From: BQJU01 sp965229635
Lineage (GTDB): Bacteria; Bacteroidota; Bacteroidia; Chitinophagales; Saprospiraceae
NCBI GenBank assembly: GCA_965229635.1
Contig: OZ245894.1
Coordinates: 930,001-994,000 of the forward strand
Direction: 5' to 3'
Length of the DNA: 64,000 bases
The notes under the pieces were generated by a model. The model ran no database searches, was not told where the DNA came from, and saw nothing but the letters and a program-made list of their open reading frames with translations. Both the position numbers and the translations under genes were made by a program. Shown piece by piece: positions 16,177 through 24,412 of this stretch. How positions within the stretch are numbered: position 1 is the first letter of the stretch; each line of letters opens with the position of its first letter.

Positions 16177-17898
16177 ATGAAACCATTTTTCCATTCGCCA
16201 GCCACAGTAGTTTTCCTTTTTGTCAGCCTTTTGACCCTGACTTTCTCCTGTCAAAATCCGGGAATACCAACCACAGAGAATGCTGTTGATGCCACTTTCG
16301 TGGAATCACTCTACAAGGATTTACCCTTTGCCATGCCGCAGGTGCAAGAGCCGCAATTTCCCGATTTCCAGGTGAACATCACCGATTTTGGTGCCGTAGC
16401 GGATGGGGTGACCAAAAACTCAAAAGCATTTGCCGATGCCATTGCAGCCATCAGCAAAAATGGAGGGGGAACCCTGCTGATTCCGCGGGGCGTATGGCTG
16501 ACGGGGCCGATTACACTGCAAAGCAACCTGCGCATTCATACGGAGGAGGGAGCCGTGGTGAAGTTTAGCGAAGACAAGGACGATTACCCGTTGGTGGAAA
16601 CCAGCTTTGAAGGCCTGGAAACCTACCGCTGCATTTCCCCCATCAATGGGGTTGGTTTGGAAAATATTGCCTTTACCGGTCAGGGTATCTTCGACGGCTC
16701 CGGTGAGGTTTGGCGGCCGGTAAAAAAGGATAAAATGGCGCCCTCAGCCTGGAAAAGACTAGTGAAATCAGGAGGAGTATTGAGTGACGATGGGAAAATA
16801 TGGTATCCCTCCGAGCAGTATAAAAAAGGCGATAGCCCTGGCAATTTTAACGTGCCCTCCCTCTCGCGCAAAGCGCAATTTGAGGCGGTCAAGGACTACC
16901 TGCGGCCGGTAATGGTAAGCCTGGTAAAATGCAAAAAAGTGCTATTGGATGGACCCACCTTTCAGAATTCTCCGGCCTGGAATATCCACCCATTGATGTG
17001 TGAAGATGTGATCATCCGCAATTTGGATGTACGCAATCCCTGGTACTCCCAAAATGGCGACGGCCTGGACCTGGAATCCTGCAAAAATGTGCTGATCTAT
17101 CACAATACTTTTGATGTGGGCGATGATGCCATCTGTTTTAAATCGGGTAAAAACGAATCCGGCCGCAAGCGGGGGATGCCTACCGAGAGTGTCATTGTTT
17201 CCCACAATACGGTCTACCACGGCCACGGGGGCTTCGTAGTGGGCAGTGAAATGTCGGGTGATGTACGCAATGTGAAGGTAGAATATTGCACCTTCATTGG
17301 CACGGATGTAGGGCTACGTTTTAAAAGTACCCGCGGTCGCGGCGGCGTAGTGGAAAACATTTTCATTTCCAATATCGACATGATTGACATTCCTACCGAA
17401 TCTATTCGTTTTAACCTTTTCTACGGAGGCAATTCACCCATCCTGGAAGACGATCAGGATGCTGAAACCGAAGCTCGTGACGAGACCGTAGTACCGGTTA
17501 CAGAAGAAACCCCTTCCTTCCGCAATATCCACATGAAGGACATCAAAGTGTCGCACTCCAATATTGCCGCCATGTTTCAGGGGCTGCCCGAAATGAACCT
17601 GCAAAATGTGACCCTGGAAAACGCCAGTTTTGACACCCGCCATGGCATCACCGTGATCGATGGTGATGGTATTTCCTTCCGCAACATTCGCCTGAAGCAA
17701 CAGGAAGGAGCCGGATTGACTTTTTACAACACCAAAAATGCCACCGTTAACCAAATGGCATTTGTTTCCGATGATGAAACCTGGGTGCGGGTACTGGGCG
17801 GAAAATCATCCGATATTCAATTGTCAGTGGAGGGAATGGATGCCTCCAAAATGCAGTTTGGGCAGGGCGCTTCGGAAGCGGTGGTGAGTTGGGAATAA
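16177..17898 (+). CDS. Glycoside hydrolase family 28 (polygalacturonase-like), exported
   Basis: 573 residues. The N-terminus is a lipoprotein-type or exported signal (FLFVSLLTLTFSCQNPG). The body is a right-handed parallel beta-helix starting NITDFGAVADGVTKNSKAFA. GH28 catalytic landmarks are visible: NGDGLDLESC (~292), GDDAICFKSG (~314), GHGGFVVGSEMSG (~348) and LRFKSTRGRGG (~379), corresponding to the N-x-D, DD, GHG and R-x-K motifs. Such enzymes cut galacturonan chains by inversion, here at the cell surface or periplasm. An insertion of about 40 residues (APSAWKRLVKSGGVLSDDGK and following) is typical of the bacterial exo-acting branch. The gene stands alone and does not adjoin the SusCD pair. 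Confidence 0.88.
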   Translation: MKPFFHSPATVVFLFVSLLTLTFSCQNPGIPTTENAVDATFVESLYKDLPFAMPQVQEPQFPDFQVNITDFGAVADGVTKNSKAFADAIAAISKNGGGTLLIPRGVWLTGPITLQSNLRIHTEEGAVVKFSEDKDDYPLVETSFEGLETYRCISPINGVGLENIAFTGQGIFDGSGEVWRPVKKDKMAPSAWKRLVKSGGVLSDDGKIWYPSEQYKKGDSPGNFNVPSLSRKAQFEAVKDYLRPVMVSLVKCKKVLLDGPTFQNSPAWNIHPLMCEDVIIRNLDVRNPWYSQNGDGLDLESCKNVLIYHNTFDVGDDAICFKSGKNESGRKRGMPTESVIVSHNTVYHGHGGFVVGSEMSGDVRNVKVEYCTFIGTDVGLRFKSTRGRGGVVENIFISNIDMIDIPTESIRFNLFYGGNSPILEDDQDAETEARDETVVPVTEETPSFRNIHMKDIKVSHSNIAAMFQGLPEMNLQNVTLENASFDTRHGITVIDGDGISFRNIRLKQQEGAGLTFYNTKNATVNQMAFVSDDETWVRVLGGKSSDIQLSVEGMDASKMQFGQGASEAVVSWE

Positions 17899-17910
17899 GG
17901 TGTTGGCCAA

Positions 17911-19008
17911 TTAAGAGATGCTGATTTTTATTTCCACGCCCATTTCTTGTAGGGTTTGAAACAGCGGCATTTCTTTCACGAATTGTCCCATCAGGTGAAG
18001 TCCGGGAGGGGGCGTGTTCTCAAAATATTGCTGTAGCAAAGCAACCACAGCAATTGCGGTTAGTTGGAAGCCATCCTCCGAAAGCAAGGTGATTTCGACC
18101 TGTTTGGGGTGACCATTCTTAAGGCCTTTAGCTTGTAAAACAAATTCAACTCTGGGCTTTTTTCCGAGGTTCTTTTTAATGCTTTGGAAAAGTAGTTTGC
18201 TACATATCCTTTGACTTAGCTTTATGCTAAATAAGCCGAGAATCATAGCCAGCGGGAAGATGACATTATCGGCAAAGGAGCCAAAGCCAGCCGCGTAAAC
18301 TCCTGCATTTTTCAAGCCCAATTCCAGGTCAAGCCCATAAATCTCCCGCATTTGCAACGGGAAACAGCTCTGTTTGCCAAAATAGTGCTTAAAATCAATG
18401 CTCAGTGCATCTTTGTAGCTAGCCTTACGCCAATGACCGTCTTCCAGAATTTTCGAATCGGATTTTATAACCTCATAGATGATTTCGCTGGCCGATTCCG
18501 GTCTTTCAAAAATGGCGTCCATTGCCAGAAAGATTTTGGCATCCTGGTATTCATCAAAATAAGTGCGCGCCATTCGAATAGTGGGGGTGATCAAACCGGG
18601 GTGAAACCCAGCCTGCGTGATAAATCTTCTGCCTCTCTGCTTGATTTGGGATTCAAATTTGGCCAGCTGATCCACCACGTCTCCTCGAAGCAAAATATCG
18701 ATCAGATCTACCCCCGTTTCCAGAGCTACCTTCGCGATCAAAATCATATCATCGGGCACCGTAGCGGTGATGACAGCAAGATCAACCTTCTTGAAGTTTG
18801 ATGCCAGCGAATCACGATCAGCTGCGTCAAGACGACTTACTTCGAGGCTTGCTGCGGGATGTTTTTCTAATAATCTATTCCGAAAAATTGTCGCTTTTTG
18901 GAGGTTCCTACCGGCAATGGTGAGCTGGTGTGAGGTGTGTTTAATCAAGCATTCTGTCAGCGCCTTTCCAACGCCTCCATAGCCACCAAGGATCAGTATT
19001 CTTGCCAT
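17911..19008 (-). CDS. Saccharopine-dehydrogenase-like NAD(P)-binding reductase
   Basis: 365 residues. A Rossmann nucleotide-binding start, ARILILGGYGGVGKALTECL, is followed by HQLTIAGRNLQKATIFRNRL, the pattern of the saccharopine dehydrogenase NADP-binding superfamily (which also includes trans-acting enoyl reductases and carboxynorspermidine dehydrogenases). The C-terminal domain (QAGFHPGLITPTIRMARTYF, GSFADNVIFPLAMILGLFSI) is of the same superfamily. The substrate is unknown. It lies directly downstream, on the same strand, of two double-glycine leader peptide genes, separated by 102 bases holding a long hairpin. It could therefore be a tailoring enzyme for them, which is inference only. 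Confidence 0.75.
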   Translation of the reverse strand: MARILILGGYGGVGKALTECLIKHTSHQLTIAGRNLQKATIFRNRLLEKHPAASLEVSRLDAADRDSLASNFKKVDLAVITATVPDDMILIAKVALETGVDLIDILLRGDVVDQLAKFESQIKQRGRRFITQAGFHPGLITPTIRMARTYFDEYQDAKIFLAMDAIFERPESASEIIYEVIKSDSKILEDGHWRKASYKDALSIDFKHYFGKQSCFPLQMREIYGLDLELGLKNAGVYAAGFGSFADNVIFPLAMILGLFSIKLSQRICSKLLFQSIKKNLGKKPRVEFVLQAKGLKNGHPKQVEITLLSEDGFQLTAIAVVALLQQYFENTPPPGLHLMGQFVKEMPLFQTLQEMGVEIKISIS

Positions 19009-19042
19009 AAAATCAGAGTGAAAAAAAGATCTATAACTTAGC

Positions 19043-19097
19043 CCCTATTTGCAGCTCAAAGTTTGACCTCCAAACATGGTCTGAGCCACAAATAGGG
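19043..19097 (-). terminator. Long hairpin between leader-peptide genes and reductase
   Basis: An inverted repeat pairs CCCTATTTG (19043-19051) with CAAATAGGG (19089-19097), then continues with GCTCA/TGAGC inside, leaving a ~28-base loop that can itself fold (GTTTG/CAAAC). On the minus strand the stem is followed after 15 bases by seven T's at 19027-19021. It may partly terminate transcription or stabilise an mRNA end between the peptide genes and the reductase. Confidence 0.5.
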
Positions 19098-19110
19098 TTA
19101 AGCAAAATAC

Positions 19111-19215
19111 TTACTCCTGAATGAGGTCTTCAATGATCACCCCATCTCCTCCCTTGATTTCGTTCATTTCAAGGTCCGTCAGAATGAGCGTGTCGTCAAT
19201 ATTGAAGTCTTTCAT
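19111..19215 (-). CDS. Small peptide A with double-glycine leader, 34 residues (RiPP-precursor-like)
   Basis: Translated directly from the minus strand. The leader part runs MKDFNIDDTLIL then TDLEMNEIKGG, and the predicted core after the Gly-Gly is DGVIIEDLIQE. The L-T-D-x-E-x-x-x-I-K-G-G arrangement is the double-glycine leader used by Bacteroidota natural-product/bacteriocin precursors that C39-type peptidases cut after GG. A second copy with the same architecture lies 25 bases upstream (peptide B), and the aligned core shares (D/G)G(V/I)(I/V)IEDLI. Short conserved ORFs with this leader and a near-identical tail argue against chance. No modification enzyme other than the adjacent reductase and no C39 transporter lies in the window. 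Confidence 0.7.
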   Translation of the reverse strand: MKDFNIDDTLILTDLEMNEIKGGDGVIIEDLIQE

Positions 19216-19240
19216 TGCGAATCAATTAAAGTTATTTTAT

Positions 19241-19357
19241 TCAATGAATAATCAAATCTTCAATGACGATTCCGCCTCCACCTTTTATGTCGGTCAGTTC
19301 CTGGTCAGTCAAAATTGCAGCGTCATCAGCCGGAAATTGGTCAAATGTATTTTTCAT
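19241..19357 (-). CDS. Small peptide B with double-glycine leader, 38 residues (RiPP-precursor-like)
   Basis: Translated directly from the minus strand. The leader starts MKNTFDQFPADDAAIL and continues TDQELTDIKGG; the core after GG is GGIVIEDLIIH. It is the paralogue of peptide A: the ILTD-x-E-x-x-x-IKGG block and the IEDLI tail are shared, while the first ten residues and the last two differ. The gene is first in the pair, with a -7/-33 promoter pattern upstream at 19407-19437. No SD sequence is expected in this phylum. The acidic, hydrophobic, Cys-free core excludes lanthionine formation as known; what modification, if any, it carries is unknown. Confidence 0.7.
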   Translation of the reverse strand: MKNTFDQFPADDAAILTDQELTDIKGGGGIVIEDLIIH

Positions 19358-19406
19358 GATGGTAATGATTACTTTTTCAATGTTGAATAAATAAAGATTA
19401 GCTCCC

Positions 19407-19437
19407 TAAAATTACTGGAAACTCGAATAAAAGGCAA
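19407..19437 (-). promoter_or_regulatory. Predicted promoter of the leader-peptide pair
   Basis: Minus strand: TTG (19437-19435), 20-base spacer, TAATTTTA (19414-19407), seven of eight matches to TAnnTTTG. The start of peptide B is about 45 bases downstream. Confidence 0.45.
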
Positions 19438-19509
19438 ATGCCCTACCGGTTCGGGAACTTTTTCCACCAAAAATACCTAGTTTAGCTATAACTGTAATGT
19501 TCAATCATC

Positions 19510-20145
19510 ATGACCTTAACAGCGTTTCTCCACGATTTATTTACCATAGGTAAGGTAACCATTACGCCAACTCCGGAGCAGTTTGGGCGAAGGGATATTG
19601 TTGAGGCTTCGGAAGTGTTGGGCCAACGCTATGAAGAGGATGCTCAGGAGATGCCGGGCCGGGTACCGGATTTTTTGCCGGAAGCGGCTCTTTGGGCAGC
19701 ACAGTATTTGTACCGGGGGGCTCAGCTGACCCTTTTGCGTGATCTCGATGAAGAGGCTGTGGTAAAGCTACTGCCCCCTTATCCCGAAAAAAAGAGTGCC
19801 GAAGCGATCTATTCAATCGACCTCAGTTTTCGGTATTTGCCTGACCTGTTCAACCTGGCACGGGGACTGGCTCCGGCTGATGTGCTGGTCAAAACACTGC
19901 GGGAAACCGCCGAAAATTGGCCGTTTTCCTCCATTGGCATTAACGTGAGTAATTTGAATACTGATCATATTTACGAAAACACTAGTTTGCGACAAGCATA
20001 TGTTGATCGCATTATTGCAGCAAAGGACCAGCGCCGGATGCAAGAGGACCGCTGGCAGCAATCGGTATATGAAGCGCTGGGCGAACATGCTGGGGTGCTC
20101 TGGCCAGAATTGAAAAAACTTCCACAAACAAACCAAAATGAATAA
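19510..20145 (+). CDS. Ternary-system accessory protein (bpX-type), first gene
   Basis: 211 residues, soluble-looking, no catalytic motif. Notable segments are MTLTAFLHDLFTIGKVTITP at the start, PDFLPEAALWAAQYLYRGAQ in the centre, and a C-terminal basic helical part (RIIAAKDQRRMQEDRWQQ). I place it by context and by recollection of the bpX4-like component of MoxR-vWA-beta-propeller ternary systems; the exact bpX number is uncertain. Its stop overlaps the next gene by eight bases (ATGAATAA), implying translational coupling. The gene is divergent from the leader-peptide pair across 152 bases. Confidence 0.6.
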   Translation: MTLTAFLHDLFTIGKVTITPTPEQFGRRDIVEASEVLGQRYEEDAQEMPGRVPDFLPEAALWAAQYLYRGAQLTLLRDLDEEAVVKLLPPYPEKKSAEAIYSIDLSFRYLPDLFNLARGLAPADVLVKTLRETAENWPFSSIGINVSNLNTDHIYENTSLRQAYVDRIIAAKDQRRMQEDRWQQSVYEALGEHAGVLWPELKKLPQTNQNE

Positions 20146-21292
20146 ACAAACCACTACAGATTTTGCACTCATTGATCAACTCAATGCCATATTGCGCCAC
20201 CTCAAATCGACATTTGTAGGAAAAGATGAGATCATTGATTTGATGGGCATTTGTCTGGTGGCACGAGAAAATCTCTTTCTGCTGGGCCCTCCGGGTACGG
20301 CCAAGAGTGCGATGGTGCGCGAGCTGTCCTCTCTGTTGCAGGGTAAGACCTTTGAATACCTGCTGACCCGCTTTACGGAGCCCAATGAATTGTTTGGTCC
20401 CTTTGACATCCGCAAACTGCGCGAAGGCGATCTGGTGACCAATACCGAAGGAATGCTGCCCGAGGCTACATTGATTTTCCTCGATGAGTTGCTTAACGCC
20501 AATAGCGCCATTCTCAATAGCTTGCTGATGGTACTCAATGAGCGCATCTTTCGCCGTGGACGGGAGACGAAAAAGCTGCCGGTACTCATGATCGTGGGAG
20601 CCAGTAACCACCTGCCGGAGGATGAAGCCCTGCAAGCGTTGTTTGACCGTTTTATGGTGCGGGTGCAGTGTGATAATGTATCGCCGGAGCTGCTCAGTGC
20701 GGTGCTACAGGCGGGCTGGGCATTGGAACAACGCAACGGGGAACAAAGGCCATCAATTGACGCAGAAGACATTCGCGAGCTGCAGGCACAACTTGCCACC
20801 GTTGACCTGGAAGATATCCAGGAAGCTTACCTCGAATTGATTCAGCAACTGCGTAATTCCGGACTCAAGGTATCCGACCGTAGGGCGGTAAAATTACAGC
20901 GGCTTATTGCAGCCAGTGCGCTACTTTGTAAACGTCAGAAGGCCATCCTCTCGGACCTGTGGGTGGCCCGCTACATTTGGGATGCCGAGGAGCAAATTGA
21001 AGTGATTGCCGGTATCGTAAATACGATGGTGGAGAAAGACCCCGCTATGAAATCAGCTCATCCGAGAGCCTCCAAGAGCAATCTGCCCAATGCGGATGAG
21101 CTATATAAAGAGGTGAAGTCCCTTACGGAAAAATGGGAGCAGGAGGACCTGCCGGCCTCCGAGTTGACCAGGATCAAAGACCGGCTTCGCTACCTGAATG
21201 GACGCTGCGAGTGGCTGCCCAATGATACCCAACGCAATTTTGTCAAGGCACCCATTGATGCCCTTTGGGAAAAAATACTGCGAGACTCATGA
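20138..21292 (+). CDS. MoxR-family AAA+ ATPase
   Basis: 384 residues. Walker A is LLGPPGTAKSAMVREL (~48-63), Walker B is TLIFLDELLNANSAILNSLL, followed by NERIFRRGRE, and sensor 1 is MIVGASNHLPEDEALQALFD. The C-terminal region carries a lid domain and a KVSDRRAVKLQRLIAASAL sensor-2-like helix. MoxR ATPases act as chaperones or remodellers and usually work with a vWA protein. Here the partner is the vWA protein at 22001. The stop TGA at 21290-21292 overlaps the next ATG at 21289. Confidence 0.92.
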   Translation: MNKQTTTDFALIDQLNAILRHLKSTFVGKDEIIDLMGICLVARENLFLLGPPGTAKSAMVRELSSLLQGKTFEYLLTRFTEPNELFGPFDIRKLREGDLVTNTEGMLPEATLIFLDELLNANSAILNSLLMVLNERIFRRGRETKKLPVLMIVGASNHLPEDEALQALFDRFMVRVQCDNVSPELLSAVLQAGWALEQRNGEQRPSIDAEDIRELQAQLATVDLEDIQEAYLELIQQLRNSGLKVSDRRAVKLQRLIAASALLCKRQKAILSDLWVARYIWDAEEQIEVIAGIVNTMVEKDPAMKSAHPRASKSNLPNADELYKEVKSLTEKWEQEDLPASELTRIKDRLRYLNGRCEWLPNDTQRNFVKAPIDALWEKILRDS

Positions 21293-22008
21293 CGGAATGG
21301 ATTTTTGTAATCGATGAAAAGCATGAAGCGGCACTGGGTAAGGTACGCTGCATCGCGGGACTAAAAGCCGCCCGGGAAAGAGGCCAGGTATGGCTGAGAG
21401 GCTGGCCGGTAAAGCAGCCGTTGCCCTTAGAACTCAAGCAATTGCCCGCGGCGAAAACCTATCGACTAGATAAGAATCAGCGGCTATTTCCTAAGGAAAA
21501 TCTGACTCCGGTGGGGCTATTGCCGGATTTAACCTGGGAATTATTGCCGACCTTTATTCCGGTGAAGCTTCCTACAGCCGCATTACCGGCCGAGATGCCG
21601 GAGCCGCTGAACCTGCGACTGGTTCCTTCCCAAAATACGAGCCCGGGAGCTGCTTTGATGGTTGACCTTAATGCCTGGATGGCCTACGTGGAAACGGCTC
21701 CGCAAGTCCGATTGGATCGTTGGCAATACGCTGTCTCCGAAGAGCGTGAAGTATTGGTGCTGGGTACCCCATTGCCACCATTGCCCGGGAGGGAATTCTG
21801 GCGATTTAAAGATATGTTGTTACCTGGTGGCTATGACTTTGAGTATGCCTTTTTGCGTAAAGCAATACAACAAAAACTAAACCCTGAAAAAGATGCGCTG
21901 GTGCTATGGACTGAAGACGGTGTATGGCAACGCATCCCGAATGAAGATATGCTGTCGCTGAGCCGTAGCGGCGTTCGGCAGTTAAGCCTTTTACAAGACC
22001 ATGAGTAA
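21289..22008 (+). CDS. Ternary-system accessory protein (bpX-type), third gene
   Basis: 239 residues from the ATG at 21289, which overlaps the moxR stop by four bases. An in-frame ORF extension to 21265 inside moxR is less likely. The start MTEWIFVIDEKHEAALGKVR and the motif QVWLRGWPVKQPLP are the most distinctive parts; the body is Pro/Leu-rich. No enzymatic motif is seen. Context and recollection suggest one of the bpX domains; I cannot assign the number. Its end overlaps the next gene by eight bases (ATGAGTAA), so it too looks translationally coupled. Confidence 0.6.
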   Translation: MTEWIFVIDEKHEAALGKVRCIAGLKAARERGQVWLRGWPVKQPLPLELKQLPAAKTYRLDKNQRLFPKENLTPVGLLPDLTWELLPTFIPVKLPTAALPAEMPEPLNLRLVPSQNTSPGAALMVDLNAWMAYVETAPQVRLDRWQYAVSEEREVLVLGTPLPPLPGREFWRFKDMLLPGGYDFEYAFLRKAIQQKLNPEKDALVLWTEDGVWQRIPNEDMLSLSRSGVRQLSLLQDHE

Positions 22009-24412
22009 CCTGATTCCATTAGAAACGCTGGCCTATTTCCGGCCTCCTCATTACTACTTCTGGCAGTGGTCGGAGGAGATGGAAATAATTGAGTGGAGAG
22101 ATGGGCGCACCATCTCCTACCGGGAAGATATGATGCCGCTGCTTTCGGCATTGATCCCGGATGGTGTGCCGCCGTTGGGTACGGTGCTGTTGCTATTGTC
22201 GGCGTGCAAGGACAACTGGCAAGATGAGTCGGTGGGGAGGCACATTCTGGAAGGCTTGCGCCAACATTTGCCAGCGGAGGTTGACTGGCAGGTATTGCAT
22301 GGCTTTTTGACTCACGTGCTGGAATTCATGGATATCATCAATAGCTTGCCGAGAGAACTGCGCAGTGGTCGAAACCGCATCCATCTGATTCGGGAAATTG
22401 CGGAGGTGATGCCCAATAAACTGGTCAGGAAGCAGTCGCAATTGGTGGTTGAAGAATTTCGGAGCGGTCGCCTTGACGATCTGGCCATTCCCCAGAATAA
22501 ATTTGCGTTGCTCAAGACGCTGGAGCAGGATGTGGAGAATATGACCACCGCTTACGGGCATTTCCCCACCCGGGAAACACTGGAGACGTTACTACGTACC
22601 GGGCTGAAAAAACTGCCACCGGCCGGGGAAGATCCTTTGCCCCAAAAGCCACCGCTGGATTTGCTATCTGAACTGGCACAGGACCAGGAAACAGAAGGGC
22701 TGGCCCGTCTGACCCGGCGGGTGATGGCTGCCATAAAAATACCGCTGCAATCAACGGGCGCTAGCGATATGCCACTGGGCGGGGTTTCCGACATCACCAA
22801 TCGTGGAGAGTTGGACAGACTCCTGTTGAGCGAACTGGCGCACGATGATTTGACCCTGACCGCCCGATTGGTCAACAATGAGGCGCTTTATCTGCGTCGT
22901 GAGGAACCACCGCAAGATCCTATTCAGCAGCGGGTGATCCTGTTGGATGCTACCCTGCGCATGTGGGGATTACCCAAGGTTTTTGCCATGGCTACGGCCC
23001 TGGCTTGTACCGAAAACAATCCACATCAGGCCAGGGTGGTCACGCATGTGTTAGGTGGTGACCACGCGCTACTGGCCGATCTTTCAAAGAAGGAAGGTGT
23101 CGTGCACGCTTTGGAGCAAATGCATCCGGCCTTGCAATGTAGCGAGGCACTGAAAACGCTATTGCAACAAAAGGAAGTGGATCAGCATACCGAAACGGTT
23201 TTGATCACCAGCATTGACAACCTGCAGGATCATCAATTTGGGCAGGCGTTGGCCAGTTTGACCAACAAGATGCAATATCTGATCGTGGTAAACCGGTCCG
23301 GGCAGGTACATTTATACCGACTAGTCAATGGTCGGAGGAAATTGCTGGTCCAGGCTAAATATGATCTGGAGCTATTGCTGAAAGGAGAAAAAACCTCGGA
23401 TGAAGAAAAAGTCAAGCAACCGGGTAAAACAGCATTCATCGGTGCAGAGGTCATGCCATTGTATTGCCCCTCCTCCCGGTTTTATATCACTGCCGACAAC
23501 AGCATGGTGCATCGCGGGCGCAGCCTCATCGGCATTACCGATGATCACAGACTGTTGTATTGGGAGTCGAGATCAAAAGGGGCGCTTGAGGTACTACCGT
23601 TTGTTGAGGTGGGACGGTATACTTTTGGGACTTCTGGATCGGAATGGGTTTATGTACTGGTTGAAATGGACCAGCCCCGGCAATTGAAGCTTTATGTATT
23701 GAAGGATTTTGAACTCATTAAGGAGGTGGTCATTGATTACCCCCAAAAGCATTTTGAATCCAGTAAAACGGCTTTTGGTAATGATTATTTTTACCTGAAA
23801 CTGGACAAGGATTTGTATAAAATTTCGGCCAAAACCGGACACATTAATTCCGAAAACGAGGACGAGTCCCTGCGGTCATTACTGACTGCGATTCGTCCTC
23901 ATCCAAAGCGATTTGGCAATTTTAAAAGATTGATTAATTCGGGCTACAATATGTGGACAAGTATCGAACGCGTCTACATCAATGAGCTCAAGCAGCTTTG
24001 CTTGGACAAACGTGCGCTTACCCTCACGGCTGAGCGGACATTAAAAATATTGCCGCAGCCAAGAATTCAGGGACGCCAGGAGCTGGCGATACGCCGTTTT
24101 AGCAATGCAACTCATTCCATTATTCCCGAAAATCCTCATCTGCAATTTTCCTTTGCCAGATGGGGTGATGAAGTAGAAGTGATCATCGACTATCGGGGCT
24201 TTTTGCATTTGCGCACTACGGATAATTCGCTTCCTGAGATCACGCTAACCCTGATTCTCGGCAAACAATTAGCTGGCTGGACTTCGGACGGTCTGGTTTT
24301 TGGATCACAATATTTTCAGCGAGGGTTTGGAACGGTATACCAACCCCAGGCGATCTATTATGGGGAAATTGGGAACTACATTAAAAAAATCCTCAAAACA
24401 GCCGATGAGTAA
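22001..24412 (+). CDS. Ternary-system protein: bpX N-terminus, degenerate vWA domain, beta-propeller
   Basis: 803 residues. Residues 1-~290 are a helical N-terminal module (FRPPHYYFWQWSEEMEIIEW and following). Residues ~305-445 look like a von Willebrand A domain: QRVILLDATLRMWGLPKVF, a central VVTHVLGGD strand, and TETVLITSIDNLQDHQFGQA. The usual metal site DxSxS reads DATLR, so the serines are replaced and the MIDAS is probably impaired. Residues ~480-803 carry repeated WExR, GSEWVYVLVEMDQPRQ and TDNSLPEITL strands consistent with a beta-propeller. Together with MoxR this gives the MoxR-vWA-propeller trio. Its TAA overlaps the next ATG by one base (TAATG). Confidence 0.7.
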   Translation: MSNLIPLETLAYFRPPHYYFWQWSEEMEIIEWRDGRTISYREDMMPLLSALIPDGVPPLGTVLLLLSACKDNWQDESVGRHILEGLRQHLPAEVDWQVLHGFLTHVLEFMDIINSLPRELRSGRNRIHLIREIAEVMPNKLVRKQSQLVVEEFRSGRLDDLAIPQNKFALLKTLEQDVENMTTAYGHFPTRETLETLLRTGLKKLPPAGEDPLPQKPPLDLLSELAQDQETEGLARLTRRVMAAIKIPLQSTGASDMPLGGVSDITNRGELDRLLLSELAHDDLTLTARLVNNEALYLRREEPPQDPIQQRVILLDATLRMWGLPKVFAMATALACTENNPHQARVVTHVLGGDHALLADLSKKEGVVHALEQMHPALQCSEALKTLLQQKEVDQHTETVLITSIDNLQDHQFGQALASLTNKMQYLIVVNRSGQVHLYRLVNGRRKLLVQAKYDLELLLKGEKTSDEEKVKQPGKTAFIGAEVMPLYCPSSRFYITADNSMVHRGRSLIGITDDHRLLYWESRSKGALEVLPFVEVGRYTFGTSGSEWVYVLVEMDQPRQLKLYVLKDFELIKEVVIDYPQKHFESSKTAFGNDYFYLKLDKDLYKISAKTGHINSENEDESLRSLLTAIRPHPKRFGNFKRLINSGYNMWTSIERVYINELKQLCLDKRALTLTAERTLKILPQPRIQGRQELAIRRFSNATHSIIPENPHLQFSFARWGDEVEVIIDYRGFLHLRTTDNSLPEITLTLILGKQLAGWTSDGLVFGSQYFQRGFGTVYQPQAIYYGEIGNYIKKILKTADE

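Noticed and set aside
19121..19390. 89-codon plus-strand ORF
   Set aside because: It lies antisense to the two leader peptides and has no coding features.
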